From positions 90,268,295 through 90,332,294 of the forward strand of contig CM028378.1 of NCBI GenBank assembly GCA_013146195.2: a DNA stretch of 64,000 nucleotides, read 5' to 3'. Below, in pieces: positions 10,431 through 21,825 of this stretch. A program made the position numbers and the translations under genes. The stretch's first letter is position 1, and the number at the start of each line of letters is the position of its first letter. The notes under the pieces are model-generated. The model was not told the DNA's origin. It ran no database searches and was given only the letters and a program-made list of their open reading frames with translations. This DNA comes from Codonopsis lanceolata. Its lineage: Eukaryota; Streptophyta; Magnoliopsida; Asterales; Campanulaceae.

Positions 10431-13400
10431 TCTGCCATGTCAAAGGCACCCGAAGTGGTTAAGGTGCAAACCAACTTATCGGGTATGTTTTGGACGCAAG
10501 AAATCCTCCTGATATCCTCATGATGAGCTGGATCTACTAAATGTGCCAAATCGTCAAAATTATCGAGTGCATTACGGACTGTAAGAGATCTGTCCACTGG
10601 AAGAGGACCACCCAGCCTTACGCCACACCAATTCGAGTCCCAAAAGGAGACATGGCCTTGTCCAATAATCCACCGACTGACCTGTTGGATCTGCCACATT
10701 TGTCCCATGATCGCTTTCCAAGGAAGAGAAGCCGTCCGGGATTCATTGAATCCATGATCCCCACCATACTTATTCCAACAAAACCGAGCCCACAGGCTAT
10801 TCTTTTGCATAGCGATCCAAGCCATTTTAGCGTGTAACGAGGTCATAACTTCTTTTAGAGGACGAATGCCCAGACCACCTTCGGACAAGAGCCGACATAT
10901 CTTATTCCAAGCAAGCCAGTGAATCCTGTGACTCCCATTTGTTCCCCAGAAGAAATCTGCCATCTTCTGTTCGATTCGATGGATGATAGAGGACGGAATG
11001 GGAAGGGCTGCCATAGAGTATACTGGAATGCTTCCGAGAATGGATTTAAGAAGAGTGACTTTAGCTCCCAAAGATAAGATTCGAGTCTTCCATCCATTAA
11101 TACGATTAGTCACCCGAGCTTCCAAATCTTCGAAATAGATTCTGCGCATTCGGCCTTTAAATAGAGGGAGACCCAAGTACTTCATAGGCCAAAAGCGTTG
11201 GTTGCAACCTGACCAGCGAACAATTTGAGCAGCTCTTCGATTTGAGTAATACTTAGAGCCATAAAAGCCACTTTTCTGTATGTTTATCAACTGACCCGAA
11301 CTTTGCTGATAAGAGGCCATAACTTGTTTCAGACCAAGGATTGACGACTTCCCGGCATTGCAGAAGAGAAGCATATCGTCAGCGTACAGAAGATGAGAAA
11401 TCTGGGTATCTCCTCGTCCATGATCATAGTGTTTAATTCTCCCTTCAGCTATAGCCTTGTTGATATTCTGACTGAGAACTTCCTGGGCCAAGATAAATAA
11501 CAAGGGAGATAGAGGATCGCCCTGCCGAACACCACGAGAAGATTTGAAAAAACCATTGGTCTCGCCATTTATACGCAGAGAATACCACACATTATTAATG
11601 AGATTTGTAATAAGCGACCAGCTCTCTTTATTAAAGCCATGTGCAGATAGAGCTCGGAGGAGAAATTCCCATTCTAGACGGTCGTAAGCCTTAGACATGT
11701 CAAATTTAAAAACCACGTTGCCTCCTCTCACTTTTTTATCAATACGACGGACCAATTCGTGAGCAAGAAGAACGTTCTCTTGAATATTGTGACCCGACAC
11801 AAACCCCGACTGCTCCATAGAGATGAGGCGGGGCAGAATATGAGAAATACGAGTGGCCAAAATCCTCAAAATAATTTTACAAGAAAAATTGCATAAACTT
11901 ATGGGTCTTAAATCTCCGAAACCATCTGGGGAGGCCACCTTCGGAATCAAGATCAAAGTAGTAGTGGACATACCACGAGGAAGAGGACTACCCGAGAAGA
12001 AATCTCGCACTGCCGCAATTACATCGTCTTGGATAATGTTCCAGCATCCCCTATAAAACCAACCCGTAAAACCGTCTGAGCCCGGAGCACTGTTGGGGTT
12101 GAGATCTTTGATAGCAACCCAGATTTCATCGGCCGAAGGGATGGCAAGAAGCATTTTATTGTCCTCGTTAGTGACTGAAGTCGGCACATTTTGAAAAAGA
12201 TTTTCATCGATATTGAAACTGGAGGCAGAAAAAAGCTTGGAATAATACTCCACAGCAACAGGCCCGATAATGCTAGGATCATCACTCATAGACCCATCAT
12301 CCAACTTAACCTTCACCCTGTTGTGATGAACTCTATCCTTCATACTAGCATGAAAGAAAGCCGAATTTCTATCTCCATCCCGAAGCCACTGTTGTTTTGC
12401 TTTAGTGGCAGCCATCTCTTCATCCCATTTAAGCAATTGAGAAAGATGTTGCCTAGCAGTTGTTAAAGAATCAGCCACCGTACCATCACCACCTTGTTGC
12501 AATTCAAATTCCCATCTTAGAATGTCATCTTGAGCTTTCTCAATATTTCGTTGGATATGGCCAAAAACATTCCAATTCCAATTTTTGAGTGCACGACGTA
12601 ACAATTGAAGCTTTCTGAATAGGACATCCATTGCCGAGCCATATAAAGGAACATTCCATTGTTGTTTTACAAAGTCTAGGAAGTCCGGATGGTCCAACCA
12701 CATGCGATGGAATTTGAAGCCCCCATTCGGCTTACCAAAGTCATGTAAGTCTAATAATAAAGGAGTGTGGTCGGAATCTGAGGTGACCAAGTGCCATACC
12801 CGAAGACGAGGATATAAAACCTTGAAAGAACTGTTAACCAAAATACGATCCAGACGTTTCCAAATTCGCGACCCTCCATCTTGATTATTGCACCAAGTAA
12901 AACAACTCCCCTCAAAACCAACATCAACCAAACCTGATTTGAGGATGAAAGAGTTAAAATCATCCATCTCAACAAAGTTACAAGGAGCTCCACCGAGTTT
13001 CTCAGAAGAATGAGAAATAACGTTAAAATCCCCTCCGACAACCCATGGATCAGTACAACTGTTTGAGAAGGCCTCCAAATCACTCCATAAAATTCGCCTA
13101 TCCTCTATTGAACACTTTGCATAAACTACCGTAGCCAAGGATTTAAAATTGTCGCTCATCTGAACCGAAATAGTAATGTACTGATTTGAGCTATCCACCA
13201 CATCAACAACCACCCTTGAATTCCAAAACAGCCATATATGCGTATTAACTGGATTTAAGTGAAGACAAGAATCAAATCGAAGTTTTCTACAAATGGAATT
13301 TATCCTGTCGCCTTTAATTTTAGGTTCCAAAATTGCACAAAGAAAAGGATTATTTTGTCGAATAAGTTGACGCAAGTAACGTCTAGTTGCTTTATTCCCT

Positions 13401-13432
13401 ATACCTCTTGCATTCCAAATGAGGATCGTCAT
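10307..13432 (-). CDS. LINE-1 ORF2: endonuclease and reverse transcriptase (frameshifted near the 3' end)
   Basis: 1041-codon frame from ATG at 13432. Residues 1-225 are an APE-type endonuclease: it begins MTILIWNARGIGNKATRR, has VVGGDFNVIS and ends in SDSDHTPLLLD with the catalytic SDH. The reverse transcriptase covers roughly 480-740, with GSDGFTGWFYRGCW, FKFDMSKAYDRLEW, GVRQGDPLSPLLFILAQEVL and the YADD active site (LLYADDMLLF). The C-terminal connection continues to about residue 1000. After that, near 10405-10435, the frame slips and the last ~35 residues are out-of-frame translation. The correct frame resumes as the zinc/RNase H part below. EN and RT keep all motifs I looked for. Confidence 0.9.
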   Translation of the reverse strand: MTILIWNARGIGNKATRRYLRQLIRQNNPFLCAILEPKIKGDRINSICRKLRFDSCLHLNPVNTHIWLFWNSRVVVDVVDSSNQYITISVQMSDNFKSLATVVYAKCSIEDRRILWSDLEAFSNSCTDPWVVGGDFNVISHSSEKLGGAPCNFVEMDDFNSFILKSGLVDVGFEGSCFTWCNNQDGGSRIWKRLDRILVNSSFKVLYPRLRVWHLVTSDSDHTPLLLDLHDFGKPNGGFKFHRMWLDHPDFLDFVKQQWNVPLYGSAMDVLFRKLQLLRRALKNWNWNVFGHIQRNIEKAQDDILRWEFELQQGGDGTVADSLTTARQHLSQLLKWDEEMAATKAKQQWLRDGDRNSAFFHASMKDRVHHNRVKVKLDDGSMSDDPSIIGPVAVEYYSKLFSASSFNIDENLFQNVPTSVTNEDNKMLLAIPSADEIWVAIKDLNPNSAPGSDGFTGWFYRGCWNIIQDDVIAAVRDFFSGSPLPRGMSTTTLILIPKVASPDGFGDLRPISLCNFSCKIILRILATRISHILPRLISMEQSGFVSGHNIQENVLLAHELVRRIDKKVRGGNVVFKFDMSKAYDRLEWEFLLRALSAHGFNKESWSLITNLINNVWYSLRINGETNGFFKSSRGVRQGDPLSPLLFILAQEVLSQNINKAIAEGRIKHYDHGRGDTQISHLLYADDMLLFCNAGKSSILGLKQVMASYQQSSGQLINIQKSGFYGSKYYSNRRAAQIVRWSGCNQRFWPMKYLGLPLFKGRMRRIYFEDLEARVTNRINGWKTRILSLGAKVTLLKSILGSIPVYSMAALPIPSSIIHRIEQKMADFFWGTNGSHRIHWLAWNKICRLLSEGGLGIRPLKEVMTSLHAKMAWIAMQKNSLWARFCWNKYGGDHGFNESRTASLPWKAIMGQMWQIQQVSRWIIGQGHVSFWDSNWCGVRLGGPLPVDRSLTVRNALDNFDDLAHLVDPAHHEDIRRISCVQNIPDKLVCTLTTSGAFDMADYWQHFRLKHLPLAGPRRFGIRGFLRKSVVLYGRFLTMQFR

Positions 13433-13477
13433 ATAAGAAATTATTGGGAGGGTTTATGACGGGCTTTTGACACAGCC

Positions 13478-15115
13478 CTACTGCCACGAGATGATCGACG
13501 AAGCTGAAATTTTTCTGGTTTTACATGCCTTACCTTTTATTTCCTTGGCTCGATCCCCACAATACTTTTTGAAAGAATCTCGAAGAATAACTCTATCTGC
13601 ATCTTCCGCCGTAAAGAAAACTTCCTGATCCTGGATAATATCCTCGTAAGATCCCCCTGTGGAATGGGCTTTGCCGTGTTTACGAGGATTTTTATGAAGG
13701 ATGTCCGTCCATAGGTGTACATTATTAGTATTCATAGCAGTCCCGTCATTATTGCATGGGATATTCTCTGTTGTATCTTTGTCGTTTTCTACTTCAGATT
13801 TATCGAGATGAATAGAATGGCCCTTCGGTGCATTGGCTGTCTCTTCCTTATTGCCGTCAGTCTCTATGTTATTTGGCACTGGAGCCGAATTGGGAGCGAA
13901 ACCTTCTTCCTCCGATAAATCCACCAAGACTGCAAAGGGGTTGTTAAGAGGTACCGACTTAGGTTGACTAGAAGGGGCGTTATTCTTCGAATTATTCGTG
14001 CAAACACTTTTACCTTTATCAATTATTGGAGCACTTGACGGACCTTGACCTACACAAGTATTTTCAGATTCCTTTTCTCTACCGAAATCATCCTTTGCCA
14101 TTGATACCGACGGAATAGGAGTTGTGTTAACTGTGCCAGCCAAAGGAACATTAGGGTTTTTAGGTGTTTTCACCGGAACCCATTGAACGTTGTTAGGACG
14201 TTTTGCTGGTAAAGAAACAGGATCGGGGGGTTTGTTATCCATACGGGGGGCACCATTATCCTCATTAACAACTGGAGCTTGGTCGGGACGTCTTGCCCCC
14301 TTACGGCACTTATCTTTCGTGTGTCCCAAGAGACCACAACCTACGCAGTAATTAATATTCCCTTCAAAATCCAAAGATTGCCAGAATCCGTGCTCTTTGG
14401 ACGTACCAATCCAAAAACGATTAGGGAGTGGCTTTGCGACATCTATTTCGATACAGATTCTTGCGAACATAGGTCTTGTCAAGGCCAGTGTTTTCTCATC
14501 TGCGCGAAGGAAGCGACCCAACGAATTGCCTATGCATTGTAAGAAGGACGGGTTGAAAAAGGTTAATGGTAGTTGATGAAGACGCACCCAAACAGCAACC
14601 ATCGTGCTGTCTCTTTTAAAGGCAAAATCCGAGGACCATCTGAAAGAACGATACATACATGATTGCATCATGTGGGATTCCTTAGAAAGAGCCAATATCA
14701 GATCCTCTGCCGACGAAAGATGTACCATAACGTGTCCAGGATCTAAAAGGCCGACAACAAAAGACCCATTGAGTTTCCAAGATTTTGCGATATCCTCCTG
14801 AATCGCATGAATTGAAGGACGACCCGCCGAGAATTTTAGAATAATCGTATTAGCAAATTGTTTATCAGAAGCTTCTATTTCCATAGGGGAGAAAAGACAT
14901 CCGGGTTCTCCATTGATGCTAGTAGTTTGACGAGGAACCAGTTGCATAGCTTGCAGAACTGGTCCCGACGAGCTAACAAATTGTTTGGGCTGACCAAGAA
15001 CGTTCGCATAAGATTTGACCGTAGGAACCTCACCTTGGGATGTTGCAGTGGGTGGCGATCCCTGAGCAGGGAAGTCCGGTGGGGCTGGGGGCACCGCTGC
15101 CGGAGCAGCCGCCAT
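13478..15115 (-). CDS. LINE-1 ORF1: DUF4283/zinc-knuckle RNA-binding protein
   Basis: Open frame of 545 residues, start codon at 15115. The Pro/Ala-rich N-terminus is followed by a DUF4283-like globular region, roughly residues 75-260 (IILKFSAGRPSIHAIQEDI, then VAVWVRLHQLPLTFFNP). A CX2CX4HX4C zinc knuckle (YCVGCGLLGHTKDKC) follows at about residues 255-270. A long Ser/Asn/Pro-rich tail contains NNPFAVLVD and GKAHSTGG; the same two motifs (TNPFDVLVD, GKAHSTGG) occur in LINE-2. This is the plant L1 ORF1 that coats element RNA. The frame looks uninterrupted, so it may be translatable. The 45-bp gap to ORF2 suggests reinitiation or readthrough for ORF2. Confidence 0.88.
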   Translation of the reverse strand: MAAAPAAVPPAPPDFPAQGSPPTATSQGEVPTVKSYANVLGQPKQFVSSSGPVLQAMQLVPRQTTSINGEPGCLFSPMEIEASDKQFANTIILKFSAGRPSIHAIQEDIAKSWKLNGSFVVGLLDPGHVMVHLSSAEDLILALSKESHMMQSCMYRSFRWSSDFAFKRDSTMVAVWVRLHQLPLTFFNPSFLQCIGNSLGRFLRADEKTLALTRPMFARICIEIDVAKPLPNRFWIGTSKEHGFWQSLDFEGNINYCVGCGLLGHTKDKCRKGARRPDQAPVVNEDNGAPRMDNKPPDPVSLPAKRPNNVQWVPVKTPKNPNVPLAGTVNTTPIPSVSMAKDDFGREKESENTCVGQGPSSAPIIDKGKSVCTNNSKNNAPSSQPKSVPLNNPFAVLVDLSEEEGFAPNSAPVPNNIETDGNKEETANAPKGHSIHLDKSEVENDKDTTENIPCNNDGTAMNTNNVHLWTDILHKNPRKHGKAHSTGGSYEDIIQDQEVFFTAEDADRVILRDSFKKYCGDRAKEIKGKACKTRKISASSIISWQ

Positions 15116-15230
15116 GCCAAAAATAGTGAAACCCTAGTTAGGGCAAGAAACGGGCTAGAGAGAATTTTAGTGAGATGATGTCTTTGGCGTGGCTCTCAAT
15201 TTAATGAATGATCGGGATGCTTCGTTTGAG

Positions 15231-17518
15231 TCTTAGGGTTTCTCGGGATTGCCTTCGTTGCTTGTATTGTTTGTGTTTTCAACTTGCGAGAAGTTCATTT
15301 GAGTTCTAGACCAAGTGTACTAGTATTTCTCATGCTTGCACAATCATTGTTCATAGAATTGTTGCATTTGATAATAAGATGACCAATTTATTTCTTCACA
15401 GATCAGTCATGTTTTTGGGTAAAGTTCAGGAACATTCTGGTACCAATATACTAAAGAGAATTTTCTAAAAACTTAGTATGTTTTACCTACATTTGGTAAG
15501 ATACTCTCTGTAAAATTTGGTAATTTTCCAAGGTGTCCAAGTACCTCAATTAGGTCTTGACTTACGGCTGTGCCAGAATTCTGTTTTCAAGAAATCAGCT
15601 TCTGTACTTGAACTTATAGTAACCATATTTTGATGAATATAAGTCCAAATGGAGTAATTTAAAAAGCTAAAATATAGTTTAATGAGTCTAGTTTCATAAA
15701 AATCATAAATCACCTAATTTGGAGTTGGGAGATATTTATGGTCGATTTTACAAGATTGACTGTCCAGTAACTTCTCAAAAAAGTGACATTTGCTGGGAAC
15801 AGGACCATGCGCTCGCATGGTCCATTTATGAAGTGACCGCATGGTCCAGAAATGTGTACTACGGGATGTTTTCATGCAATTTGAATTGTGACCAATTAAC
15901 CCCTTGAACCCTCATCCTAATTGACCCTAAACCATCCTATTAGACCCTAATTGAGTTGGATTAAGACTAACCTCAATCATCCTCCACTTGACAAGTGTTT
16001 TTGCAAGCCTTCTCCTTGTGACATGTGGAGTTCCACTCACAATTTGCATGTCATATATAAACCTCCCAGTTTGTGATCAGCCATAAACCCACCATTGCTA
16101 TAAATTCTCTCTCACTCATCCCAAGCTTTTGTGTGTGAATGGTGAGGGGAGATGAAGCTATCGACGAGGAGCACGATTCGATCCGATTAGTTTGTGTTCA
16201 TTCCATATTTTTCTTTGGTATAAGGTAAGCTATTGATTCCCCTTAGGATGTATGCTAGAAATGCCATGTCCCCCTTTTCTTATGATTCCCATGCTCCTAC
16301 CATGTCCATGCCATGTTTGATGATGATTTGAGTTTTGAGATTTTTTAATGATTTGTTCATCTTGTTGATTTAGTCTTAAGCTTAGAATTAAAAGTTTTCT
16401 ATGCCTCCTTAGGAATAACTATTGTTCTTGGACTAATGACTTTTGACAACTCTTAGAGATTGTGATTTTAGGATTTCATAAACTATGAATTGTTCATCCT
16501 ATTGGCTTGGTCCTAAGCCTAGAATTAAAATGTTCTATGCCTCCTTAGGAATAACTATCGTTCTTGGACCATTAACTTTTAATAACTTTTAGAAATAATG
16601 ATTCTAAGGTTCCATAAATTATGAATTGATAATAATTCTTGACTATGGTTGCTAATTGGATTAATGGCTTAGTCTATCCTATACGAGAACATAGAAAAGG
16701 GTTTAGAATGCATTTAGCGTTTAAACTTTATTGGATGAATTTATAGAGACGACTCAACGGAGTCAAATTTAGTGAACCATTGAACAATACCGGCTCAATG
16801 ATCAATCCCTACGACGTTCTAAATACGTTACACTAAGAATAATAATTCTAGACTTTTGAATTGGATTGATTACCATGCTTGATTTAAATGTCATATAATA
16901 GAATGCCTATTTGACATGTTGAGTTCGCTCTTGTCGAACTCAATCCTACTTGATTATTGATAAGTATAATTGCTTGTAATGAACGAGATCGCTCTTGTCG
17001 ACCTCGTTCACTACTTGAGAATTTGTTAAGTAAACACTACTTGGCATTTTCATGAGTCTAGCTGGTATCACGTCTTTGTCACAAACGCCTCCACTGTGGC
17101 CACAGTGGGGAAGTAGCCCCTTTGCTGTAACCATTAGAGCATCATTGGTGTGTCTATCCCGGGCATCTCCTCGGAAGGTCGATGTACTCACAAACATCTG
17201 ACACCTCACATTCTAGATAACGCTTGTATGCAGGAACTACGTATCGGCCCGACTCTCCAAATATCCTTATCCTTAGTGATTTAAGTACAAGCACCTATGT
17301 GAAACAATGTGCATCTTGGATATATGTTCTATTTGCTTATGTGACAATATCTTGCCTTGTATGTTGCATATTGCCATGACATGCCTGATTGATCGCTTAC
17401 AAGTCTTTATGGCTTACCCATTCCCCTTTACTGCTTTAGATCTTAGCAAAGCAGGTCCTTCTCGTTGAGGCTTGCGGTGTTCGTGTTCCCTTGTTCCTAT
17501 TTTGGTCCGCCGTTGCAG
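15231..17518 (+). repeat. Gypsy LTR A, second part
   Basis: Continues LTR A after LINE-1 and matches LTR B from 22855 on. It contains a perfect palindrome (15802-15823), TATA-like CATATATAAACC (~16053) and GCTATAAATTC (~16098) before a CT-rich start region. It also has two diverged copies of a CTATGCCTCCTTAGGAATAACT unit (first ~16400, second ~16535). Around 17090 the words CCACTGTGGCCACAGTGGGG match the chromodomain gypsy LTR near 57770. LTR A is cut by LINE-2 at 17519, where the related LTR still has some 575 bp to go, so its 3' terminus is missing. Confidence 0.8.
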
Positions 17519-17696
17519 TTTTTTTTTAATTATTTTTTTTTAAAAAGCAGAGCGGCACTTGCAAAAATTTTATTAAAAAAAAACCAATATAAATCTGAGG
17601 GGGACAACTCGCCTATCCCAACAAAAGGGGGGGCAAAGGAGCCTGACCTCTAAAACATCATTACAAAAAAAAAACAAGAAACAAAAGGCAAACAAA

Positions 17697-18173
17697 TCAC
17701 CCTTTTCTAAAGGTATACAAACCCAACACGTCATGCCTAAAAATCGAAAGAATCCGACGAGGGAGCTGATCTTCATGCAAATAAATCCTACTACTTCGAT
17801 GACTATAAGCCTCTGCAGCAAGAATATCAGCCACCTTTTTCCTTTCCCTATATACATGGTGTAACGCCATACCAACACTATACCTCTTGTAATCCTCCAA
17901 TTCATACCTGTATCGCCACGGAAAAAGACTATCACCGCGAATACCCAAAACTGCCACCTTAGAATCTGTTTCCACAACAACCTGAGACAAACCATGATCC
18001 ACACAAATCTTGAGACCATATCGCAAAGCAGCCACTTCATCATACATATTAGATCCTTGACCAAGGAAAATTGAGAAAGCAATAATCATATTCCCTTCCT
18101 TATCCCAAACAACACCTCCACTCGAACACTCTCCATTTCTGGAAGACCCATCAGTATTTAATTTGAAACCCAT
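17697..18173 (-). pseudogene. LINE-2 RNase H domain
   Basis: 158 codons with the catalytic set in FKLNTDGSSRNG, YDEVAAL, ETDSKVAV and KKVADILAAE. It is the 3' end of LINE-2 ORF2, in a different frame from the zf-RVT part upstream (18158-18574 overlaps by 16 bp). The domain itself is undamaged. Its start here is an in-frame methionine, not a natural start. Confidence 0.8.
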
Positions 18174-21100
18174 GTTAGGCCTTTCCCAGCGAAACCAACT
18201 GCCTCTTTAAATAGAACATCACAAATAGGAACATTAAACTTTGCTAAACATTGCCTGCCCACATACTCGATCGAAGAAGAAGGTTGAAAAACGCTACTCA
18301 ACTCTGTTAACCGCAAATGAACCTTCTGAAGAACATTAGCAGCCCCCATGGGTTTAGAATCGAACACAGCACGGCAACGGGCTTTCCAAAGTTCCCAGCA
18401 GCCGAAAACAAACACACCAAGCTCACAAGCCCCAAGCTGATTTCGCATGCTATGAGACGACCACAATTTAAACAGATGCATTAAAGATCTATTACACAAA
18501 GGAACCTGAAAGTCGTGAGATAATTTACCCCAAACCTCTCTAGCAACTTCTGACCCAAGAAAAAGATGAGACAAAGATTCACTAGCAGGATGTATAGAAC
18601 AACAAACACACTTCGATACAATATGAATTCCCTTAACCTTTAACTGCTCATCGACCGGAATTGCACCATGAAAAAGCTTCCAAATAAATCCACTAACCTT
18701 CGTAGGAATCCACGAATTCTAGATCTTCGCAGTCCAAGGAACTCGGGGACCCCTCGAGCGAATAAGATCATAGAAAGCTGAACTCTCGAAGCTGCCTGAG
18801 TTGGTGATCTTGAAAACCAGCCTGTCATCAACATGAGGATGAATGATAACCCGCTTAATCTCCGCGTGATACTGATCAGAAATAAGAGGTAATAACTCAT
18901 CAATTATTGGCCAAGCATCCTTGACTTTCAATAACGCATCTGTCGGCCTCGGACCAACCAAAGTTTCGCCACACCAATTCTCTGTCCAAAAAGAGATATC
19001 CCCCGAACCAATCACCCATTGAACATTATCTTTAAGAATATCTATTTGACACGTCACTGCCTTCCAACCTTTAGAAATCAGATTCTGATGAGCACGACCC
19101 GATTTCATATATTTAGATTGAACAAAAGTGGCCCATAAACCATTTCCTTGCAACGCCGCCCAAGCCAACTTTGCATGGAAAGAAGCCATCACATGATTTA
19201 AACGACGAATCCCCAGCCCTCCTTCCGTCACAGGCCGGCAAATAGAGTCCCAAGCCACCCAATGAACACGCCTCTCACCCTTCGAACTCCACAAAAAGGA
19301 CGCAAAAGCCTTTTCAATCTGGTTGAGAATCATTTTTGGAACCTTAATGGCAGACAAAGTATAAACAGGAACACTACTAAGAACTGATTTGAGAAGCGTT
19401 AATTTTCCCCCAAAAGATAACAGCTTCGATTTTCAACCATGAATTTTATGCATGACACGCCCCACTAGATTCTCAAAATAAATGCGCTTGGATCGCCCCT
19501 AAAAAGCGGAACCCCCAAGTACTGAAGCGGGAAAACTTTATTCGAGCAACCTGCCCAATTTGCAATGGCACGTTTCTTACGCGGGGAACAATTTTGAGCT
19601 ACATAAAAACCACTCTTAGCCATATTCATAATATGACCCGAGGCAACTTCGTATTTGCCCATAATACCTCGAAGTACTTGAATATAATTCTTCCCGGCAT
19701 TGCAAAGTGATAACATGTCGTCCGCGTACAAAAGATGAGAAATAATCACCCCTCCCCGACCATGCTTATAAGGAATAATCTTACCACGTTGAATGGCCAT
19801 GTTAATATTACGAGAAAAAATCTCTTGAGCCAACACAAACAACAACGGAGAAAGCGGATCCCCCTGCCGAACTCCTCGTGAAGAATTAAAGAAACCAAAA
19901 TTCCTACCATTGATTCTCAGAGAATACCAATTATTACTAATAAGTCGATTAATGAGAGAACAACTAGCATCATTGAACCCAAAAGAACGAAGCGCTCCAA
20001 GCAGAAAATCCCATTCCACCCTATCATATGCCTTAGACATATCCACTTTAAAAATCACATTTCCCCCTCTAGTTTTATAATTAAGACGATGAACCATCTC
20101 ATGAGCCAACATCACATTCTCTTGGATATTCCGCCCTTGAATAAAACCAGCATGCTCCTTAGAAACTATGCTCGGAAGAAACAGCGCTACCCTACTAGCC
20201 ACGATCTTGGAGAGAATTTTACCAGAAAAATTACAAAGACTGATAGGACGATAATCACTAAAGTCATTCGGATCCTTGACCCTTGGAAGTAAAACTAAAG
20301 TTGTGGAAGATATCCCTCGATGAATAGCAGACCCTTTGAAAAATTCTTGGACAGCCGCAATAATATCATATTTAATAATATCCCAACATCCTCGATAGAA
20401 CCAACCCGTAAAGCCATCACTACCTGGAGCACTGTCATGATTCATATCATGAATAGCTTTCCATATCTCCTCCTCCATAGGAATTCTGCAGATGGACTCA
20501 TTATCTTCTACCCTTAACCCTCCCATGGACTGAGAAAACAAATCTTTGCTTAACCCATGATTAGACTGGGATAAAAGAGCCGAGAAAAAATCAACCGCCT
20601 GACTACCAATACTATCATCATCTTCACACCAAGAACCATCTGCATTCTTAATCCGAACGAGATTAGCTGTCTGACGCTCCTTAACACAAGCATGAAAAAA
20701 CGTCGTGTTTCGGTCCCCATCCCGAAGCCAATTTTGTCTAGCCTTTTGTTGAAGCATCTCCGCATCCCATTTAACACATTGGAGAAGAGCTTTTTTCTTA
20801 GCCCGTAATTCTACTAACGAATCTTCCTCCCCCCCTTGTTGCAGATTAACTTCAAGCCTCAAAATATTATCCTGATGAAAAGAAATCATTCTCTTCACAT
20901 GACCAAATACAGACCAGTTCCAACATTTCAAAGCCTTTCGGAGAAAGTGAACTTTTCTATGCCAGACTTCCATGGGGTTGCCCAACACATGTCGATTCCA
21001 TTATTGACTGACAAAGCTCCAAAACGCCGAATGATCCATCCACATCCGCTGAAACCGGAAGAAACCTCTACCTTTATTAATCGAAGGAAACTTTATAAGC

Positions 21101-21772
21101 AACGGAGCATGATCAGAGTGTGAAAGGGCCAAATGAGTAACTTTGATAGATGAACAACTAGCCTTATAGACCCCATTAATCAAAACCCGATCCAGGCGCT
21201 GCCATATCCGCGAACCATCTTGATGATCATTGCACCATGTTAATATATTGCCCTCGAAACTTGCATCCTCCAAACCGGTTGTATGAGAAAAATCTATAAA
21301 CTCGTTCATACTTTGCCAATCCCAACCATTCCCACCCAACTTCTCATTAGACTTCATAATGGTATTAAAATCTCCACCCACTATCCATGGCTCTACATAA
21401 GTAGCCGCAACATCCGTAAGGTCCTGCCATAGATTCTGTCTATTCTCTCGAGGGCACGATGCGTACACAATAGAGGTAAGAAAAGCCTTACCATTCATAC
21501 AAACTCGAACCGTCAACTGTTAAGCCGAGAAACCAACTATAGAAACATCCAATCCTTTTTCCCAAAACAGCCAAATATGCATGTTAAGAGGATTCTTATG
21601 TAAACAATTAGGGAATCTAATCCTTTTAGCAATTTTATAAATTCTATCACCACCTATTTTTGGCTATAAAATAGCAAACAAATAAGGATGATATTAAGCT
21701 TTCAGCACCTTAATATAATCCAAGGAATCTTTATTCCCAACGCCGCGGGCATTCCAAATAATGATCGACATA
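18158..21772 (-). pseudogene. LINE-2 ORF2: endonuclease and reverse transcriptase, broken
   Basis: The start matches LINE-1 ORF2 (SIIIWNARGVGNKDS, near 21770). The endonuclease is interrupted by at least three stops between 21500 and 21740, then open at 21001-21516 with IVGGDFN and SHSDHAPLL. The reverse transcriptase is open for 507 codons at 19465-20988 with GSDGFTGWFYRGCW, VDMSKAYDRVEW, GVRQGDPLSPLLFVLAQEIF and LLYADDMLSL. Connection and zf-RVT regions continue at 18719-19357 and 18158-18574 in other frames (VHWVAWDSICRP, MSHLFLGSEVAREVW). The damage precludes a full-length product, though the RT core itself is undamaged. Confidence 0.85.
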
Positions 21773-21825
21773 AAAACTTACTTGGATGATTTATTTTTCC
21801 TGGACTGAGCCCTAGTCTTTTGTGA

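Larger units (their letters stand above)
9210..15217 (-). mobile_element. LINE-1: full-length L1-type retrotransposon with RNase H
   Basis: About 6.0 kb on the minus strand, inserted in LTR A and flanked by a 13-bp target duplication. Order from its 5' end: about 100 bp 5' UTR, ORF1 (15115-13478), 45-bp spacer, ORF2 (13432 down to 9309 with one frameshift), 3' tail with AATAAAA, and poly-A (poly-T at 9211-9229 on the plus strand). Being full length with perfect duplications and few lesions, it is the best preserved LINE here. LINE-2 is its close relative; LINE-3 and LINE-4 are more distant. Confidence 0.92.

Noticed and set aside
10541..12884. Several plus-strand frames of 60-98 codons
   Set aside because: All lie antisense to LINE-1 ORF2.
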